Assembly (NCBI RefSeq): GCF_013114595.1
Contig: NZ_VTXE01000020.1
Coordinates: forward strand, 1-64,000
Source of the DNA: Vibrio sp. 99-8-1
Lineage (GTDB): Bacteria > Pseudomonadota > Gammaproteobacteria > Enterobacterales > Vibrionaceae
Direction of reading: 5' to 3'
Length of the DNA: 64,000 bases
Shown here: positions 1 to 8,243 of the stretch, piece by piece
Position numbering within the stretch: position 1 is the stretch's first letter
How the letters are laid out: every line of letters starts with the position of its first letter
The notes under the pieces: model-generated
What the model was told of the DNA's origin: nothing
What the model saw: the letters and a program-made list of their open reading frames with translations, nothing else
Database searches by the model: none
Made by a program: the position numbers and the translations under genes

Positions 1-1
1 A

Positions 2-70
2 CGAAACTGGAAGCAAGCGCTGAACCGCTTTATGATTATGTTCGAAGACCGATTAACTGAATACTTGTAA
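2..70 (+). CDS. IS256-family transposase, C-terminal end (partial)
   Basis: Only the last 22 codons are inside the window, so the gene starts to the left. The visible peptide has the W-K-Q-A-L-N-R-F-x-I-M-F-E-D-R-L pattern that closes IS256/mutator-type transposases (known family ending: N-x-F-x-I-x-F-E-x-R-x). It ends in TAA six bases before a terminal-repeat-like sequence, as expected for an intact IS end. The DDE catalytic residues are outside the window, so activity cannot be judged. Confidence 0.6.
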   Translation, partial: RNWKQALNRFMIMFEDRLTEYL

Positions 71-75
71 CCAAT

Positions 76-104
76 GGCAGTTACACAGAATTATTTACAG
101 GGTC
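76..104. mobile_element. Right terminal inverted repeat of the IS256-family element
   Basis: The stretch starting GGCAGTTACACAGAATTATT and ending CAGGGTC follows directly after the transposase stop and resembles the GC-flanked, AT-centred ends of IS256-group elements. The left end and the target duplication cannot be seen. The insertion ends about 18 bp before the end of the sigZ-like gene, so it lies just downstream of that gene and probably does not break it. Confidence 0.45.
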
Positions 105-121
105 GGATGTATAAATAGCCA

Positions 122-664
122 TTAACAACCGGAACAACGGTCTTTTTTGCTTTGGTAATCGATGATATTGCCTTGTTTATCAATAGAGAAGGTGCAACAT
201 TCATTATATAAATCATACAGTTTGGCACGACTTTTTTGTACTCTAGACTTCAGTGTTGAATAGTTTACCCCTAATTTCTGTGCGTACTGTTTTTGACTTA
301 AGCCTTCTATTTCAATCGCGGTTAATAACTCCGCATCCTCTTTAGCTAACTCATTAATAAATGGAATAATGCACATTGATAGTTGTTGATTAACTTCAGG
401 CTCGCTGTCGTGGTACCAAAGCTCCTTGTCCGTTATATCCGGTTGTTTGTTCTTTTTACGGTAGAAGTCAATAATGGTGTTTTTGGCGATTTGAAATAAC
501 CAAGATTTGACCTTTTTACTGTCATGTACTTTAGATAAATTCTGGTAGGTTTTAATCAGAATGTCTTGTAGAAGGTCATCTATATCATCAGGATCAGACA
601 CGTTGTTGTGTAGGAATCCTTTAAGACTGTTCTGATATTCTGACCAAACTTTTTCTACATTCAC
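122..664 (-). CDS. sigZ: SigZ-type ECF RNA polymerase sigma factor
   Basis: A sigma-70 family ECF factor of 180 residues that should direct RNA polymerase to a small regulon. Region 2 includes D-D-I-D-D-L-L-Q-D-I-L-I-K-T and the helix with V-K-S-W-L-F-Q-I-A-K-N-T-I-I-D-F-Y-R-K-K. Region 4 has the helix-turn-helix G-L-S-Q-K-Q-Y-A-x-x-L-G-V-N-Y-S-T-L-K-S-R-V. The C-terminus carries C-C near residue 157 and ends C-S-G-C, like the cysteine-bearing tail of the SigZ subgroup. The open frame extends upstream to an ATG at 784, but the GTG at 664 is preferred because the family starts with the V-E-x-V-W segment and an ACGAG lies upstream. The gene follows the GST-like gene on the same strand with a 76 bp gap. 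No classical anti-sigma gene is adjacent. Confidence 0.75.
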   Translation of the reverse strand: MNVEKVWSEYQNSLKGFLHNNVSDPDDIDDLLQDILIKTYQNLSKVHDSKKVKSWLFQIAKNTIIDFYRKKNKQPDITDKELWYHDSEPEVNQQLSMCIIPFINELAKEDAELLTAIEIEGLSQKQYAQKLGVNYSTLKSRVQKSRAKLYDLYNECCTFSIDKQGNIIDYQSKKDRCSGC

Positions 665-740
665 AATCGTGTACTCGTCAATATTCAATTTAAATTGGTG
701 ATAGATAGGTAAAGCGCTCGTTAGAGCGCTTGTCAAAAAA

Positions 741-1439
741 TTAGTCGCAACAGTTGCTCGAACCGCATGCGGAAGGTTGAACATCTTTCCCTTGTTTAAG
801 ATAAGTATTGGTCAAATAAAAGTCTGAAAACTTTTCTATAAAATCTGAGGAAACCGACCTATCTGCTAGCCCTGTATCTAGAAGATTTTGCTGCCAAGTT
901 TGAGCATTAGGCAAACCACACAAAAAGTCAAAACCAGTGTGTTGTTTTACGATAGCGGCACGGTGCAATAATGGTAACCAAGCAATATCAACATTGCTTA
1001 TTACGTCAGATTTAAAGAACATTGAGTCATTGGTAAGTTGTTTCTCTACTTTTTCAAACACTGTTCTAAGTTTCGTTTCTCGCTGTTGGAAAGTGTCTTT
1101 ATCCTTGCTACTCATTGTTCCACACTGCGGCAGATAATTTTTTGACCCTAAATAGCTCCACGCTCTATCTATGGCGCGTTGTTCGTTGGAAACCCCTTGC
1201 TCTAATGGGCCATATTCATCTTCGATATATTCAATAATCGCATCAGACTCAAACAAAACAGTGTCATTTTCCGTCGTTACAATAGGTACTTGGCCATTAG
1301 GTGATATCTCGAGAAACCATTGTGGCTTGTCTTTTAGGTTTATATATTCAATTTGATAAGGAAGATTTTTGGCTTCAAGAGCGGCCGTGACACGTTGAAC
1401 AAATGGGCATATTTTAAAGCTTATTACTTTTAACATCAT
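741..1439 (-). CDS. Glutathione S-transferase-like protein with cysteine-rich tail
   Basis: 232 residues. The N-terminal thioredoxin-like domain has C-P-F-V-Q-R at residues 11-16, the cis-proline segment N-G-Q-V-P-I-V and the glutathione-contacting F-E-S-D-A-I-I-E-Y-I-E. The C-terminal half is helical, as in the GST fold. The catalytic position is a cysteine with no CxxC, which resembles omega/Lambda-type GSTs or thiol transferases more than a disulfide isomerase. The last residues, C-G-S-S-N-C-C-D, are an unusual appendix that could bind metal or take part in thiol exchange. It lies immediately upstream of the sigZ-like gene on the same strand, so co-transcription and a role in sensing or responding to thiol stress are plausible. 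The double ATG start follows a GAGAG. Confidence 0.75.
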   Translation of the reverse strand: MMLKVISFKICPFVQRVTAALEAKNLPYQIEYINLKDKPQWFLEISPNGQVPIVTTENDTVLFESDAIIEYIEDEYGPLEQGVSNEQRAIDRAWSYLGSKNYLPQCGTMSSKDKDTFQQRETKLRTVFEKVEKQLTNDSMFFKSDVISNVDIAWLPLLHRAAIVKQHTGFDFLCGLPNAQTWQQNLLDTGLADRSVSSDFIEKFSDFYLTNTYLKQGKDVQPSACGSSNCCD

Positions 1440-1476
1440 TTTCTCTCTTTTTAAGGGGGGCTTTGCTTACACTAGT

Positions 1477-1504
1477 AAGACGAATCAAGGGAAAAAAAGA
1501 CGAA
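1477..1504. promoter_or_regulatory. Direct repeat AAGACGAA x2 in the divergent GST / DUF3010 interval
   Basis: The 187 bp between the two divergent genes holds AAGACGAA at 1477-1484 and again at 1497-1504, exactly 20 bp apart, which places them on the same face of the helix. It is a candidate activator or sigma recognition element for the GST-sigZ pair. No clear sigma-70 promoter stands out here. Confidence 0.25.
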
Positions 1505-1626
1505 CAAATATCGAAAAATATTTGAATATCTGGCATTAAACTAAAATGGACTTAGCCATTTCTTATGCTGGTACTACGCGGTAACGGATCGTATAATCCT
1601 CGGTTACTCAAAGATAAGGTAATGTT

Positions 1627-2058
1627 ATGAAAATTTGTGGTGTTGAAATAAGTGGTAATGATGCAATTGTAAGTTTGCTCCAACTGTCTGATGGGGTATT
1701 TACCATTCTTGACTGCCGAGTAGCTAAGGTTTCTATAGGCAACGCAAACGACACTCAAAATATGAGAGACTTTCAGTTTTCTTTTGCTAAATTGATGCAA
1801 GATTACCAGATCAACAAAGTGGTGATCCGTCAACGTCAGACAAAAGGGAAATTTGCTGGTGGAGCGGTTGGTTTTAAATTGGAAGCAGCCATTCAGTTAA
1901 TAGACGATCTTTCAGTGGAAGTCATTCCTGCAACTGAAACCAAAGAAGGTTTAAAAAAGAACCCACTCGCGGTGCCATTTAAAGAGACAGGTTTAAAACA
2001 GTACCAAGAATCTGCTTTCCTTGTCGGTTATGCTCACATCATGAGTTCTAAGCACTAA
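1627..2058 (+). CDS. DUF3010 family protein (RNase H/RuvC-like fold predicted)
   Basis: 143 residues. It begins with M-K-I-C-G-V-E-I-S-G-N-D-A, an acidic first strand typical of RuvC-like folds (here G-V-E in place of G-x-D). It also contains the V-V-I-R-Q-R-Q-T-K-G-K-F-A-G-G motif and a late E-x-x-x-x-V-G-Y-A-H helix. Members of this family are small conserved proteins of marine Gammaproteobacteria with no established role. It is transcribed alone, with AAGG nine bases before the ATG and a strong terminator behind it. Confidence 0.75.
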   Translation: MKICGVEISGNDAIVSLLQLSDGVFTILDCRVAKVSIGNANDTQNMRDFQFSFAKLMQDYQINKVVIRQRQTKGKFAGGAVGFKLEAAIQLIDDLSVEVIPATETKEGLKKNPLAVPFKETGLKQYQESAFLVGYAHIMSSKH

Positions 2059-2070
2059 TGCCAACATAGA

Positions 2071-2098
2071 AAAGGAGCACCTAAATGCTCCTTTTTTT
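2071..2098 (+). terminator. Rho-independent terminator after the DUF3010 gene
   Basis: Perfect 7-bp stem AGGAGCA / TGCTCCT (2073-2079 and 2086-2092) with a 6-nt loop, running into a T-rich tail. It starts 13 bp after the stop codon. Confidence 0.9.
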
Positions 2099-2120
2099 GC
2101 GTTATTGTGCAGATCGCTTG

Positions 2121-3824
2121 TTATGCTTTAGCCAAAATATAAGTTCGGTATCCACCAATAAGGTTTCTTGCTTGAAAGCCGTTATTTACCAACTGTCTGT
2201 AGGCAACGTGGCCACGTAAACCCACCGCACAGTAGATAATGATCTCTTTATCTTTTGGTAGTTCATCCATACGATGGCGTAGGGCATCGACAGGGATGTT
2301 TACCGCACCTTCAATAAATCCAGTCGCTTTAAGTTCTCCCGGTGTACGTACATCAAGCAAAAACTGCTGGTCGGTCAGGCTATCCATTTGGTCATAATGA
2401 ATCGCTTTCGCATCGCCCACTCTTATATTTTGTGCCACAAATGCCGCTTGGTTTATGACATCTTTTGCGCTGCCGAAAGGTGGTGCGTAAGTCAGTTCTA
2501 AGTGACGAAGTTGATCTACCGTCATTCCGGCACGTTGTGCTACTGCCATAATATCGATACGTTTATCGACGCCATCTTTACCTGCTGCTTGCGCACCAAG
2601 TATTTTTCCGGTGTATGGACAATAGAGCATCTTAAACGAAACCAGCTCTGCTCCCGGATAGTAGCTGGCGTGGCTGGCAGTATGAACATACACTTTTTCG
2701 TATGCGGTTCCTTCTGCTTTTAACGATTTCTCATTCTTTCCTGTGGAGGCAATCGCCAAATCGAATATTTTACAGATCGCTGTGCCTTGGGTGCCTTGGT
2801 AGCTGTCGTTTTTACCAAGCATGTTATCCGCAGCCATTCGGCCTTGTCGGTTTGCAGGACCGGCCAGTGGAACTAAAGTCGGCTGGCCAGTGACAAAATC
2901 TGCTTCTTCGATGGCATCGCCTACCGCGTAGATAGAAGGATCACTGGTTTGTAAATTTTCATTGGTATAAATGCCGCCCAATGCGCCAATTTGTAATCCG
3001 GCCTCAGCGGCAAGTTTGGTCTCTGGACGAACGCCAATAGCCATAATAAGAATCTCTGTATCCAGTGATTCACCATTGCTGAGTTGCAGGCTTAAATGCC
3101 CTTCGATATGCTGTTTGGTGTCTGTTTCTCCGCTTTCGAGTACAGGGACATGATCGCTGGGAATATACTCCACAGACTGCAAAGCGACACCGAGTTTAAG
3201 GTCAACACCTTTCTCTCTGATTTCTGCGTGTGCAAATCCTGCCATTTCGCGATCAACCGGCGTCATAACTTGATCTGCCAACTCTAACAGCGTTGTTTTA
3301 ATACCCAATTGATGAAAGGCTTCCATCATTTCCAAACCGATAAAGCCACCACCAACCACGGTTGCGTGTTCTGGGCGGTTCATCTGCAAGGTTTTAATGA
3401 TTTTATCCATGTCAGGGATATTGCGTAGCGAATGGGTAAGCGGGTTATCAATACCAGCGATTGGCGGAACAATTGGACCGGCACCGGGGCTAAGCAGCAA
3501 AAAGTCATAGCTTTCACTGTACTCGCTATTGTCCAGCTGGTTTTTAATTCGGATCTGTTTCTGTTCTCTATCGATACAAGTCACTTCGCTCATAACGCGA
3601 ACATCAACATTAAATCTGCTGAGGAAGCTTTCTGGTGTTTGCAGTAATAAATTGCTTCGCTCTGTGATATCTCCACCAATATGGTAAGGCAATCCACAGT
3701 TGGCAAATGAGACGAAGGGGCCTCTTTCAAACATGATGATCTCAGCGTCTTCACTTAAACGACGCGCACGCGCAGCAGCGGAAGCGCCACCGGCAACTCC
3801 ACCTACAATAACAATCTTAGTCAT
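2121..3824 (-). CDS. CoA-disulfide / CoA-persulfide reductase with C-terminal rhodanese domain
   Basis: 567 residues. The N-terminal half is a class II pyridine-nucleotide disulfide oxidoreductase: FAD-binding G-G-V-A-G-G-A-S near residue 8, the single active cysteine in F-A-N-C-G-L-P-Y (Cys43), a second Rossmann motif V-V-G-G-G-F-I-G-L-E and the FAD motif Y-A-V-G-D-A. The C-terminal ~100 residues form a rhodanese domain with Y-C-A-V-G-L-R-G, giving a persulfide-carrying cysteine. This is the architecture of CoADR-RHD / NADH-dependent persulfide reductases, which reduce CoA-persulfide or polysulfide in the cytoplasm. The start at 3824 is chosen over an ATG 36 bp upstream because it has GGAG at 6 nt and starts directly at the FAD motif. 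The neighbouring DUF2892 protein and two-cysteine ArsR repressor support a sulfide/persulfide role. Confidence 0.88.
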   Translation of the reverse strand: MTKIVIVGGVAGGASAAARARRLSEDAEIIMFERGPFVSFANCGLPYHIGGDITERSNLLLQTPESFLSRFNVDVRVMSEVTCIDREQKQIRIKNQLDNSEYSESYDFLLLSPGAGPIVPPIAGIDNPLTHSLRNIPDMDKIIKTLQMNRPEHATVVGGGFIGLEMMEAFHQLGIKTTLLELADQVMTPVDREMAGFAHAEIREKGVDLKLGVALQSVEYIPSDHVPVLESGETDTKQHIEGHLSLQLSNGESLDTEILIMAIGVRPETKLAAEAGLQIGALGGIYTNENLQTSDPSIYAVGDAIEEADFVTGQPTLVPLAGPANRQGRMAADNMLGKNDSYQGTQGTAICKIFDLAIASTGKNEKSLKAEGTAYEKVYVHTASHASYYPGAELVSFKMLYCPYTGKILGAQAAGKDGVDKRIDIMAVAQRAGMTVDQLRHLELTYAPPFGSAKDVINQAAFVAQNIRVGDAKAIHYDQMDSLTDQQFLLDVRTPGELKATGFIEGAVNIPVDALRHRMDELPKDKEIIIYCAVGLRGHVAYRQLVNNGFQARNLIGGYRTYILAKA

Positions 3825-3935
3825 ACTGGACTCCGTTATAAAACCTAAAAAAGCCGACAAGTGATCAGGGGCAGTTAACCTGATACTTGTCGTGCTTTTT
3901 TAGTGTCTATATTGTCTATCTGTATCGATAATGGC

Positions 3936-4124
3936 TTACGAACTCATGCCCATTTTTTTCAGTATCGATACCGCGGGACAAAACCCGGTAAATGCACTTT
4001 GTAATAGGTTTAACCCAACAAACACCGTTAGCCAAACAAAGTTAGCATGTACCGTTGCGGTTAAAATTACTGAGAGTAGTATCATGCTTCCTGCCAAAAC
4101 TCTTACACCATTTTCAACTGTCAT
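3936..4124 (-). CDS. DUF2892 (YgaP transmembrane-type) membrane protein
   Basis: 62 residues with two hydrophobic helices (about 8-26 and 29-45). The pattern N-G-V-R-V-L-A-G near the start and the N-L-x-Q-S-x-F-T-G-F-C-P segment match the DUF2892 family, often found alone or fused to rhodanese domains as in YgaP. It has an ideal AAGGAG seven bases upstream of ATG. It sits directly before the CoADR-rhodanese gene on the same strand, so it probably opens that transcript and provides an inner-membrane partner for sulfane-sulfur handling. Confidence 0.85.
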   Translation of the reverse strand: MTVENGVRVLAGSMILLSVILTATVHANFVWLTVFVGLNLLQSAFTGFCPAVSILKKMGMSS

Positions 4125-4140
4125 CTTTCTTCTCCTTAAC

Positions 4141-4260
4141 TAGAAAACATGTAAACTATATATGTCTAATTTAGCAAAGTCTAATTAATTTGATAAATAA
4201 TTAAAATTTACTAATAAAGAGTTGACTAAATTACATGTATTAGTAAAATCTAATTAAGAT
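4141..4260. promoter_or_regulatory. Divergent promoter/operator region of the persulfide module
   Basis: Very AT-rich. A perfect 9-bp inverted repeat TTACTAATA (4208-4216) / TATTAGTAA (4238-4246) spans a possible -35 TTGACT (4222-4227) with TAAAAT 16 bp downstream, facing the ArsR gene. GTCTAATT words recur at 4164 and 4179. The layout fits autoregulation by the adjacent ArsR repressor and shared control of the divergent DUF2892-reductase genes. Confidence 0.5.
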
Positions 4261-4282
4261 AAATTTAAAAGTTGAGGCAGTT

Positions 4283-4591
4283 ATGGACGATGCAGTTATG
4301 AACATTGAAAAAATGCAAAGTAATGCGACCTATGTTTCTGAACTACTAAAAACCATGGCGCACCCTGAGAGACTGATGGTGTTGTGCCAGTTGATGCAAG
4401 AAGAGGTTGGGGCAGGCAAGCTTCAAGAGAACTCATCACTCAGCCAGTCGGCTTTTTCTCAGCATCTAACCGTACTGCGAAAGCAAGGGTTGGTCCAAAT
4501 AAGGAAAGAGTCTCAGCAGGTTTTCTATTCCTTATCCGATGAACGTGTTGCGGCATTAATTAAGAACTTACATTCAATTTACTGTATTTAA
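4283..4591 (+). CDS. ArsR-family repressor of the persulfide-sensing (BigR/SqrR/YgaV) type
   Basis: 102 residues with a winged helix-turn-helix (Q-S-A-F-S-Q-H-L-T-V-L-R-K-Q-G-L as recognition helix). It has exactly two cysteines: Cys35 in the second helix (V-L-C-Q-L) and Cys101 next to the C-terminus. This spacing matches BigR and SqrR, where the two cysteines form a disulfide or tetrasulfide on exposure to sulfane sulfur and release DNA. Metal-sensing ArsR motifs (E-L-C-V-C-D type) are absent. It is divergent from the reductase module, with GAGG upstream of the ATG. Confidence 0.78.
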   Translation: MDDAVMNIEKMQSNATYVSELLKTMAHPERLMVLCQLMQEEVGAGKLQENSSLSQSAFSQHLTVLRKQGLVQIRKESQQVFYSLSDERVAALIKNLHSIYCI

Positions 4592-4925
4592 CTGCGCTGC
4601 TCTGTAACAACTTAGTGGCAGTGGAGAGCAAGGTTACGATGTAACTAATCCTCTACATGAAACAGCTTCTGAGTGAAACAGTAACAATGATTCTGCGGCC
4701 GCTGTATTAAGGTCATTGCCGGCTAAGTTTGCTGCGATACTCTCGGCATTCAAGATATTTTTCTAGCAATTAAGGCTTGTGATGCATCAGTAATTGACAT
4801 GCATCAAGTGGCATCGTTTTGCCAGTCGAAAGTTATTAAACAACAACTAACATTAAGTTGTGTAATTTTACAATATTACCCATGTCTGATTATCGCGATG
4901 TGACGAGTAGTAAAAGGAGAACAAG
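4592..4925. promoter_or_regulatory. Upstream region of the RND operon with an FNR-like site at 4794-4807
   Basis: 334 bp without a gene. TTGACATGCATCAA at 4794-4807 is a near-ideal FNR/CRP-family dyad (TTGAY-N4-RTCAA), about 120 bp before the permease start. This suggests oxygen-dependent control. No clear terminator is seen after the ArsR gene. Confidence 0.4.
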
Positions 4926-7900
4926 ATGACCAAGGAGTTTAAGGGTGGATTCGTTCATAGCGTTATGAACAGTTTTTTCCCGCCAATCCTGATCATTATG
5001 GCGCTGGTTGTTGGTGGAGTCTCTCTATGGCTTACGCCAAAAGAGGAAGATCCACAAATCGTGGTTCCTATGGCGGATGTATTAATTAATGCGCCGGGGC
5101 TCAGTGCCAAACAGGTGGAAAAACAAGTAACGGAGCCATTGGAAAAGTTGGTTAGCCAAATCGATGGTGTGGAATATGTCTATTCCTCGTCGATGAAAGG
5201 CGCAGCTCAAGTGATTGTTCGTTATTACGTGGGCGAAGGTCGTGAAGACGCGTTGGTCAAACTCTATAACAAGCTCTATTCCAATCAGGATCGAATTCCT
5301 TCATCGGTAACAAGCTGGGCGGTTAAGCCAATAGAAATTGATGATGTGCCGATTGTCGTCGCAGCGCTTTATTCAAAAAATCCTGAGCAAATCGATCGAT
5401 ACGAACTAAGAAGAATTGCCACACAAGCCACTCAGCGTCTTAAATCGCTGGACAGTACCAATATGGTAGAAGTCATTGGCGGGCAGTCTCGAAATGTTGA
5501 AGTAGCGCTAAATAGTGCTGCGATGGCAAGCCGAAAAACCACCATAGACGATTTACAAAACGCCTTTAAGCTTAGCCATCACAAACAGGACTCGGGCTTA
5601 ATCCATCAGTCTGGAAATGTTTACGCGCTGGAGTCGGGACAATTTTTTACCAAAGCAGAAGAGCTCGGCTCTTTGGTGGTTAATGTTGTTAACGGCAAAC
5701 CAGTTTACCTGCAAGATGTTGCGTCAATTATCGATGGTCCGGAAGAAGCCTCAAACGATACCTGGTTTCAGTATGGCCCGGCCGCTGAACAGAGTAGCGA
5801 TGTTTATCCCGCAGTGTTTATCTCGGTAGCGAAACAGAAAGGATCGAATGCGGTAGCGGTAGCAGACAATGTGTTGCAAGAGCTCAATGAGTTACAGCTT
5901 ACCCAGTTTCCAGACGAGGTTGGTGTAAGTATTATTCGTAACTATGGCCAAACAGCAGACGATAAAGTATCCAACTTGGTGTCAAGTTTGGGGATCTCTA
6001 TCTTGACTGTGGTGGTATTTGTTGGCCTGTTTTTGAACTGGCGCAGTGCCTTGGTTGTGGGCATCGCCATTCCAATTAGTTACGGCGCTGCACTTGGCAT
6101 GGATCTGGCCTTTGGTTATTCCATTAACCGTGTCACTCTGTTTGCGCTTATTTTGGCGTTAGGTTTGATCGTTGATGACCCCATTGCCAGTATCGACAAC
6201 ATTGAACGTTATCTAAAACGTAAAGAGTTAACCCGCACCAAAGCGATAGTGTTAGCAATGGCAGAGATACGAAGTGCGTTGTTGATGTCTACCGTTGCTA
6301 TCGTCATTGTATTTACGCCTATGTTCTTTATTACCGGAATGATGGGCCCTTATATGGCACCCTTAGCGTTTAACGTTCCTATCAGTGTGGTATTTAGTAC
6401 TATCGTTGCCTTTATGATCACGCCTTGGTTAGCAAGGAAGATACTACGCGCAGCCAATAATAGTGGACATTACGACGTCAAGACGACGCTGCTATATCGT
6501 TGGTACGAGAAGCTATTGCAACCCATCTTAAAAAGCCGCAGAAATAGTTGGTTGTTTCTTGGCCTTGTTGCTGTGTTATTTGTCGCAGCGGCCATGCTGC
6601 CTGCCATGCGTCTAGTGCCACTAAAACTGCTACCTTACGACAACAAAAATGAGTTTCAAATGGTACTAAATATGCCCGAGCAGACCAGTTTTGTTGAAAC
6701 CTCTAACGTATTAAGAGACTTCTCTGACTACTTGGTGACGGTACCTGAGGTGGTTTCTGTCTCGGCGTTCTCCGCTGTGGCTTCGCCTATGGACTTTAAT
6801 GGCATGGTACGTCACTACTTTATGCGAAGTTTGCCGAATCAAGGGGAATTGAGGATTGTATTGGCGGAAAAAGATCGTCGCCATCAGCAATCTCATGAAA
6901 TTGTTACTCGGTTGCGGGCGGATCTAGAGCAGATTGCCGCTAAACATTCAGCGGATATCCAGTTAGTTGAAGTGCCACCCGGGCCGCCAGTTATCGCAAC
7001 ATTAACCGCGGAAGTCTACGGGGCGGAAACCACGCCGTATCAAACGCTGCAAAGTGAGGCGGAGAAGCTGGCGGATAGGTTACGTCGAGAGGAGTTTGTC
7101 TCTGAGGTCGATACCTCCATTCAGGGCGATTATCAAACATGGCAATTTATTGTTGATAGAGAGAAGGCCGCGTTGTCTGGTGTCTCTGTATACGATATTA
7201 ACCAGACCATTTCAGCCGCGAACCAAGGCTTTGTGCTTGCTAATTTGCAAGCGGAAAGAGAGATTGAACCCTTACCAGTAAAAGTGCGTCTGCCTGCAAC
7301 CAGTAGAGATGACCTCAATAAATTACTTTCTCTCTATGTTCGTGGTCAGCAGGGTATTGTTAAACAAGAAGTACACGGAGCTTTGATAGATGCGCCACAA
7401 CCGTTGGTGCAATTGTCGGAACTTGGTGAGTTTGTAAAACAGCCTGTTGAACAACCTATTTATCACAAAAACTTAAAACCAGTGGTGTACGTGTATGCCG
7501 AGTCGGTAGGACGTGTTCCCGGTGAGATTGTGGCCGATGTGATTGCCGATTTTAATGGTGAGCAGAATGAATCTAGAGTGCCTGTTGCACAGAGAAGTTA
7601 CCTAAACAACGGTGCGGGAGACAGCTGGAGCGTGGCGGACGATATTAATATCGTTTGGAGTGGCGAAGGCGAATGGAAGATCACAGTCGACGTGTTTATT
7701 GACCTAGGCATTGCGTATGGTGCTGCGCTACTTGGTGTGTTTATTGTCATGCTAGTGCAAACGGGTCTGCCTGCGGTATCAGGTATCATCATGCTGGCGA
7801 TTCCTCTTACCGTTATAGGTATCATGCCCGGATTTTGGATTCTTAACGGGCTAGGGGATGAGATTAACGGTTACCCGAACCCTGCGCTGTTTACTGCGAC

Positions 7901-8243
7901 AGCTATGATAGGCATGATCGCGTTGGCGGGGATTGTGGTGCGAAATTCACTGGTATTGATAGAGTTTATTCATCAGTCGCTCGCTGAAGGCAAACCGCTG
8001 CGTGAGGCATTAATTGAGTCTGGCGCGGTACGGATGAGGCCAATTCTATTAACCGCAGGTACTACGTTATTGGGGAACATTGTTATTACTTTAGACCCAA
8101 TATTTAACGGTTTGGCGTGGGCTATCATCTTTGGTATCACAGCATCCACCGTCTTTACTTTGCTGGTTATCCCAGTGGTATACAACCTTGCTTATCAAAA
8201 TACTCAAGGACACGGATTACCCGTGCTTAAGGAGGAAGAATAA
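4926..8243 (+). CDS. RND efflux transporter permease subunit (AcrB family)
   Basis: 1105 residues, longer than AcrB (about 1050). One N-terminal membrane helix is followed by a large periplasmic loop, helices 2-6 (about 345-540), a second loop and helices 8-12. Helix 4 carries G-L-I-V-D-D-P-I-A-S-I-D-N-I-E-R with the paired aspartates needed for proton relay. The late helix has G-I-V-V-R-N-S-L-V-L-I-E-F, where the family usually has a lysine-containing K-N-A segment. It is a proton-driven exporter working with the adaptor encoded immediately downstream (1-nt overlap, TAATG). No outer-membrane TolC-type gene is present, so a TolC encoded elsewhere is presumably used. AAGGAG precedes the ATG. 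Confidence 0.9.
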   Translation: MTKEFKGGFVHSVMNSFFPPILIIMALVVGGVSLWLTPKEEDPQIVVPMADVLINAPGLSAKQVEKQVTEPLEKLVSQIDGVEYVYSSSMKGAAQVIVRYYVGEGREDALVKLYNKLYSNQDRIPSSVTSWAVKPIEIDDVPIVVAALYSKNPEQIDRYELRRIATQATQRLKSLDSTNMVEVIGGQSRNVEVALNSAAMASRKTTIDDLQNAFKLSHHKQDSGLIHQSGNVYALESGQFFTKAEELGSLVVNVVNGKPVYLQDVASIIDGPEEASNDTWFQYGPAAEQSSDVYPAVFISVAKQKGSNAVAVADNVLQELNELQLTQFPDEVGVSIIRNYGQTADDKVSNLVSSLGISILTVVVFVGLFLNWRSALVVGIAIPISYGAALGMDLAFGYSINRVTLFALILALGLIVDDPIASIDNIERYLKRKELTRTKAIVLAMAEIRSALLMSTVAIVIVFTPMFFITGMMGPYMAPLAFNVPISVVFSTIVAFMITPWLARKILRAANNSGHYDVKTTLLYRWYEKLLQPILKSRRNSWLFLGLVAVLFVAAAMLPAMRLVPLKLLPYDNKNEFQMVLNMPEQTSFVETSNVLRDFSDYLVTVPEVVSVSAFSAVASPMDFNGMVRHYFMRSLPNQGELRIVLAEKDRRHQQSHEIVTRLRADLEQIAAKHSADIQLVEVPPGPPVIATLTAEVYGAETTPYQTLQSEAEKLADRLRREEFVSEVDTSIQGDYQTWQFIVDREKAALSGVSVYDINQTISAANQGFVLANLQAEREIEPLPVKVRLPATSRDDLNKLLSLYVRGQQGIVKQEVHGALIDAPQPLVQLSELGEFVKQPVEQPIYHKNLKPVVYVYAESVGRVPGEIVADVIADFNGEQNESRVPVAQRSYLNNGAGDSWSVADDINIVWSGEGEWKITVDVFIDLGIAYGAALLGVFIVMLVQTGLPAVSGIIMLAIPLTVIGIMPGFWILNGLGDEINGYPNPALFTATAMIGMIALAGIVVRNSLVLIEFIHQSLAEGKPLREALIESGAVRMRPILLTAGTTLLGNIVITLDPIFNGLAWAIIFGITASTVFTLLVIPVVYNLAYQNTQGHGLPVLKEEE

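Noticed and set aside
7133..8185. Antisense open frames inside the RND permease gene
   Set aside because: They are shadows of the coding strand with no start signals or family similarity.
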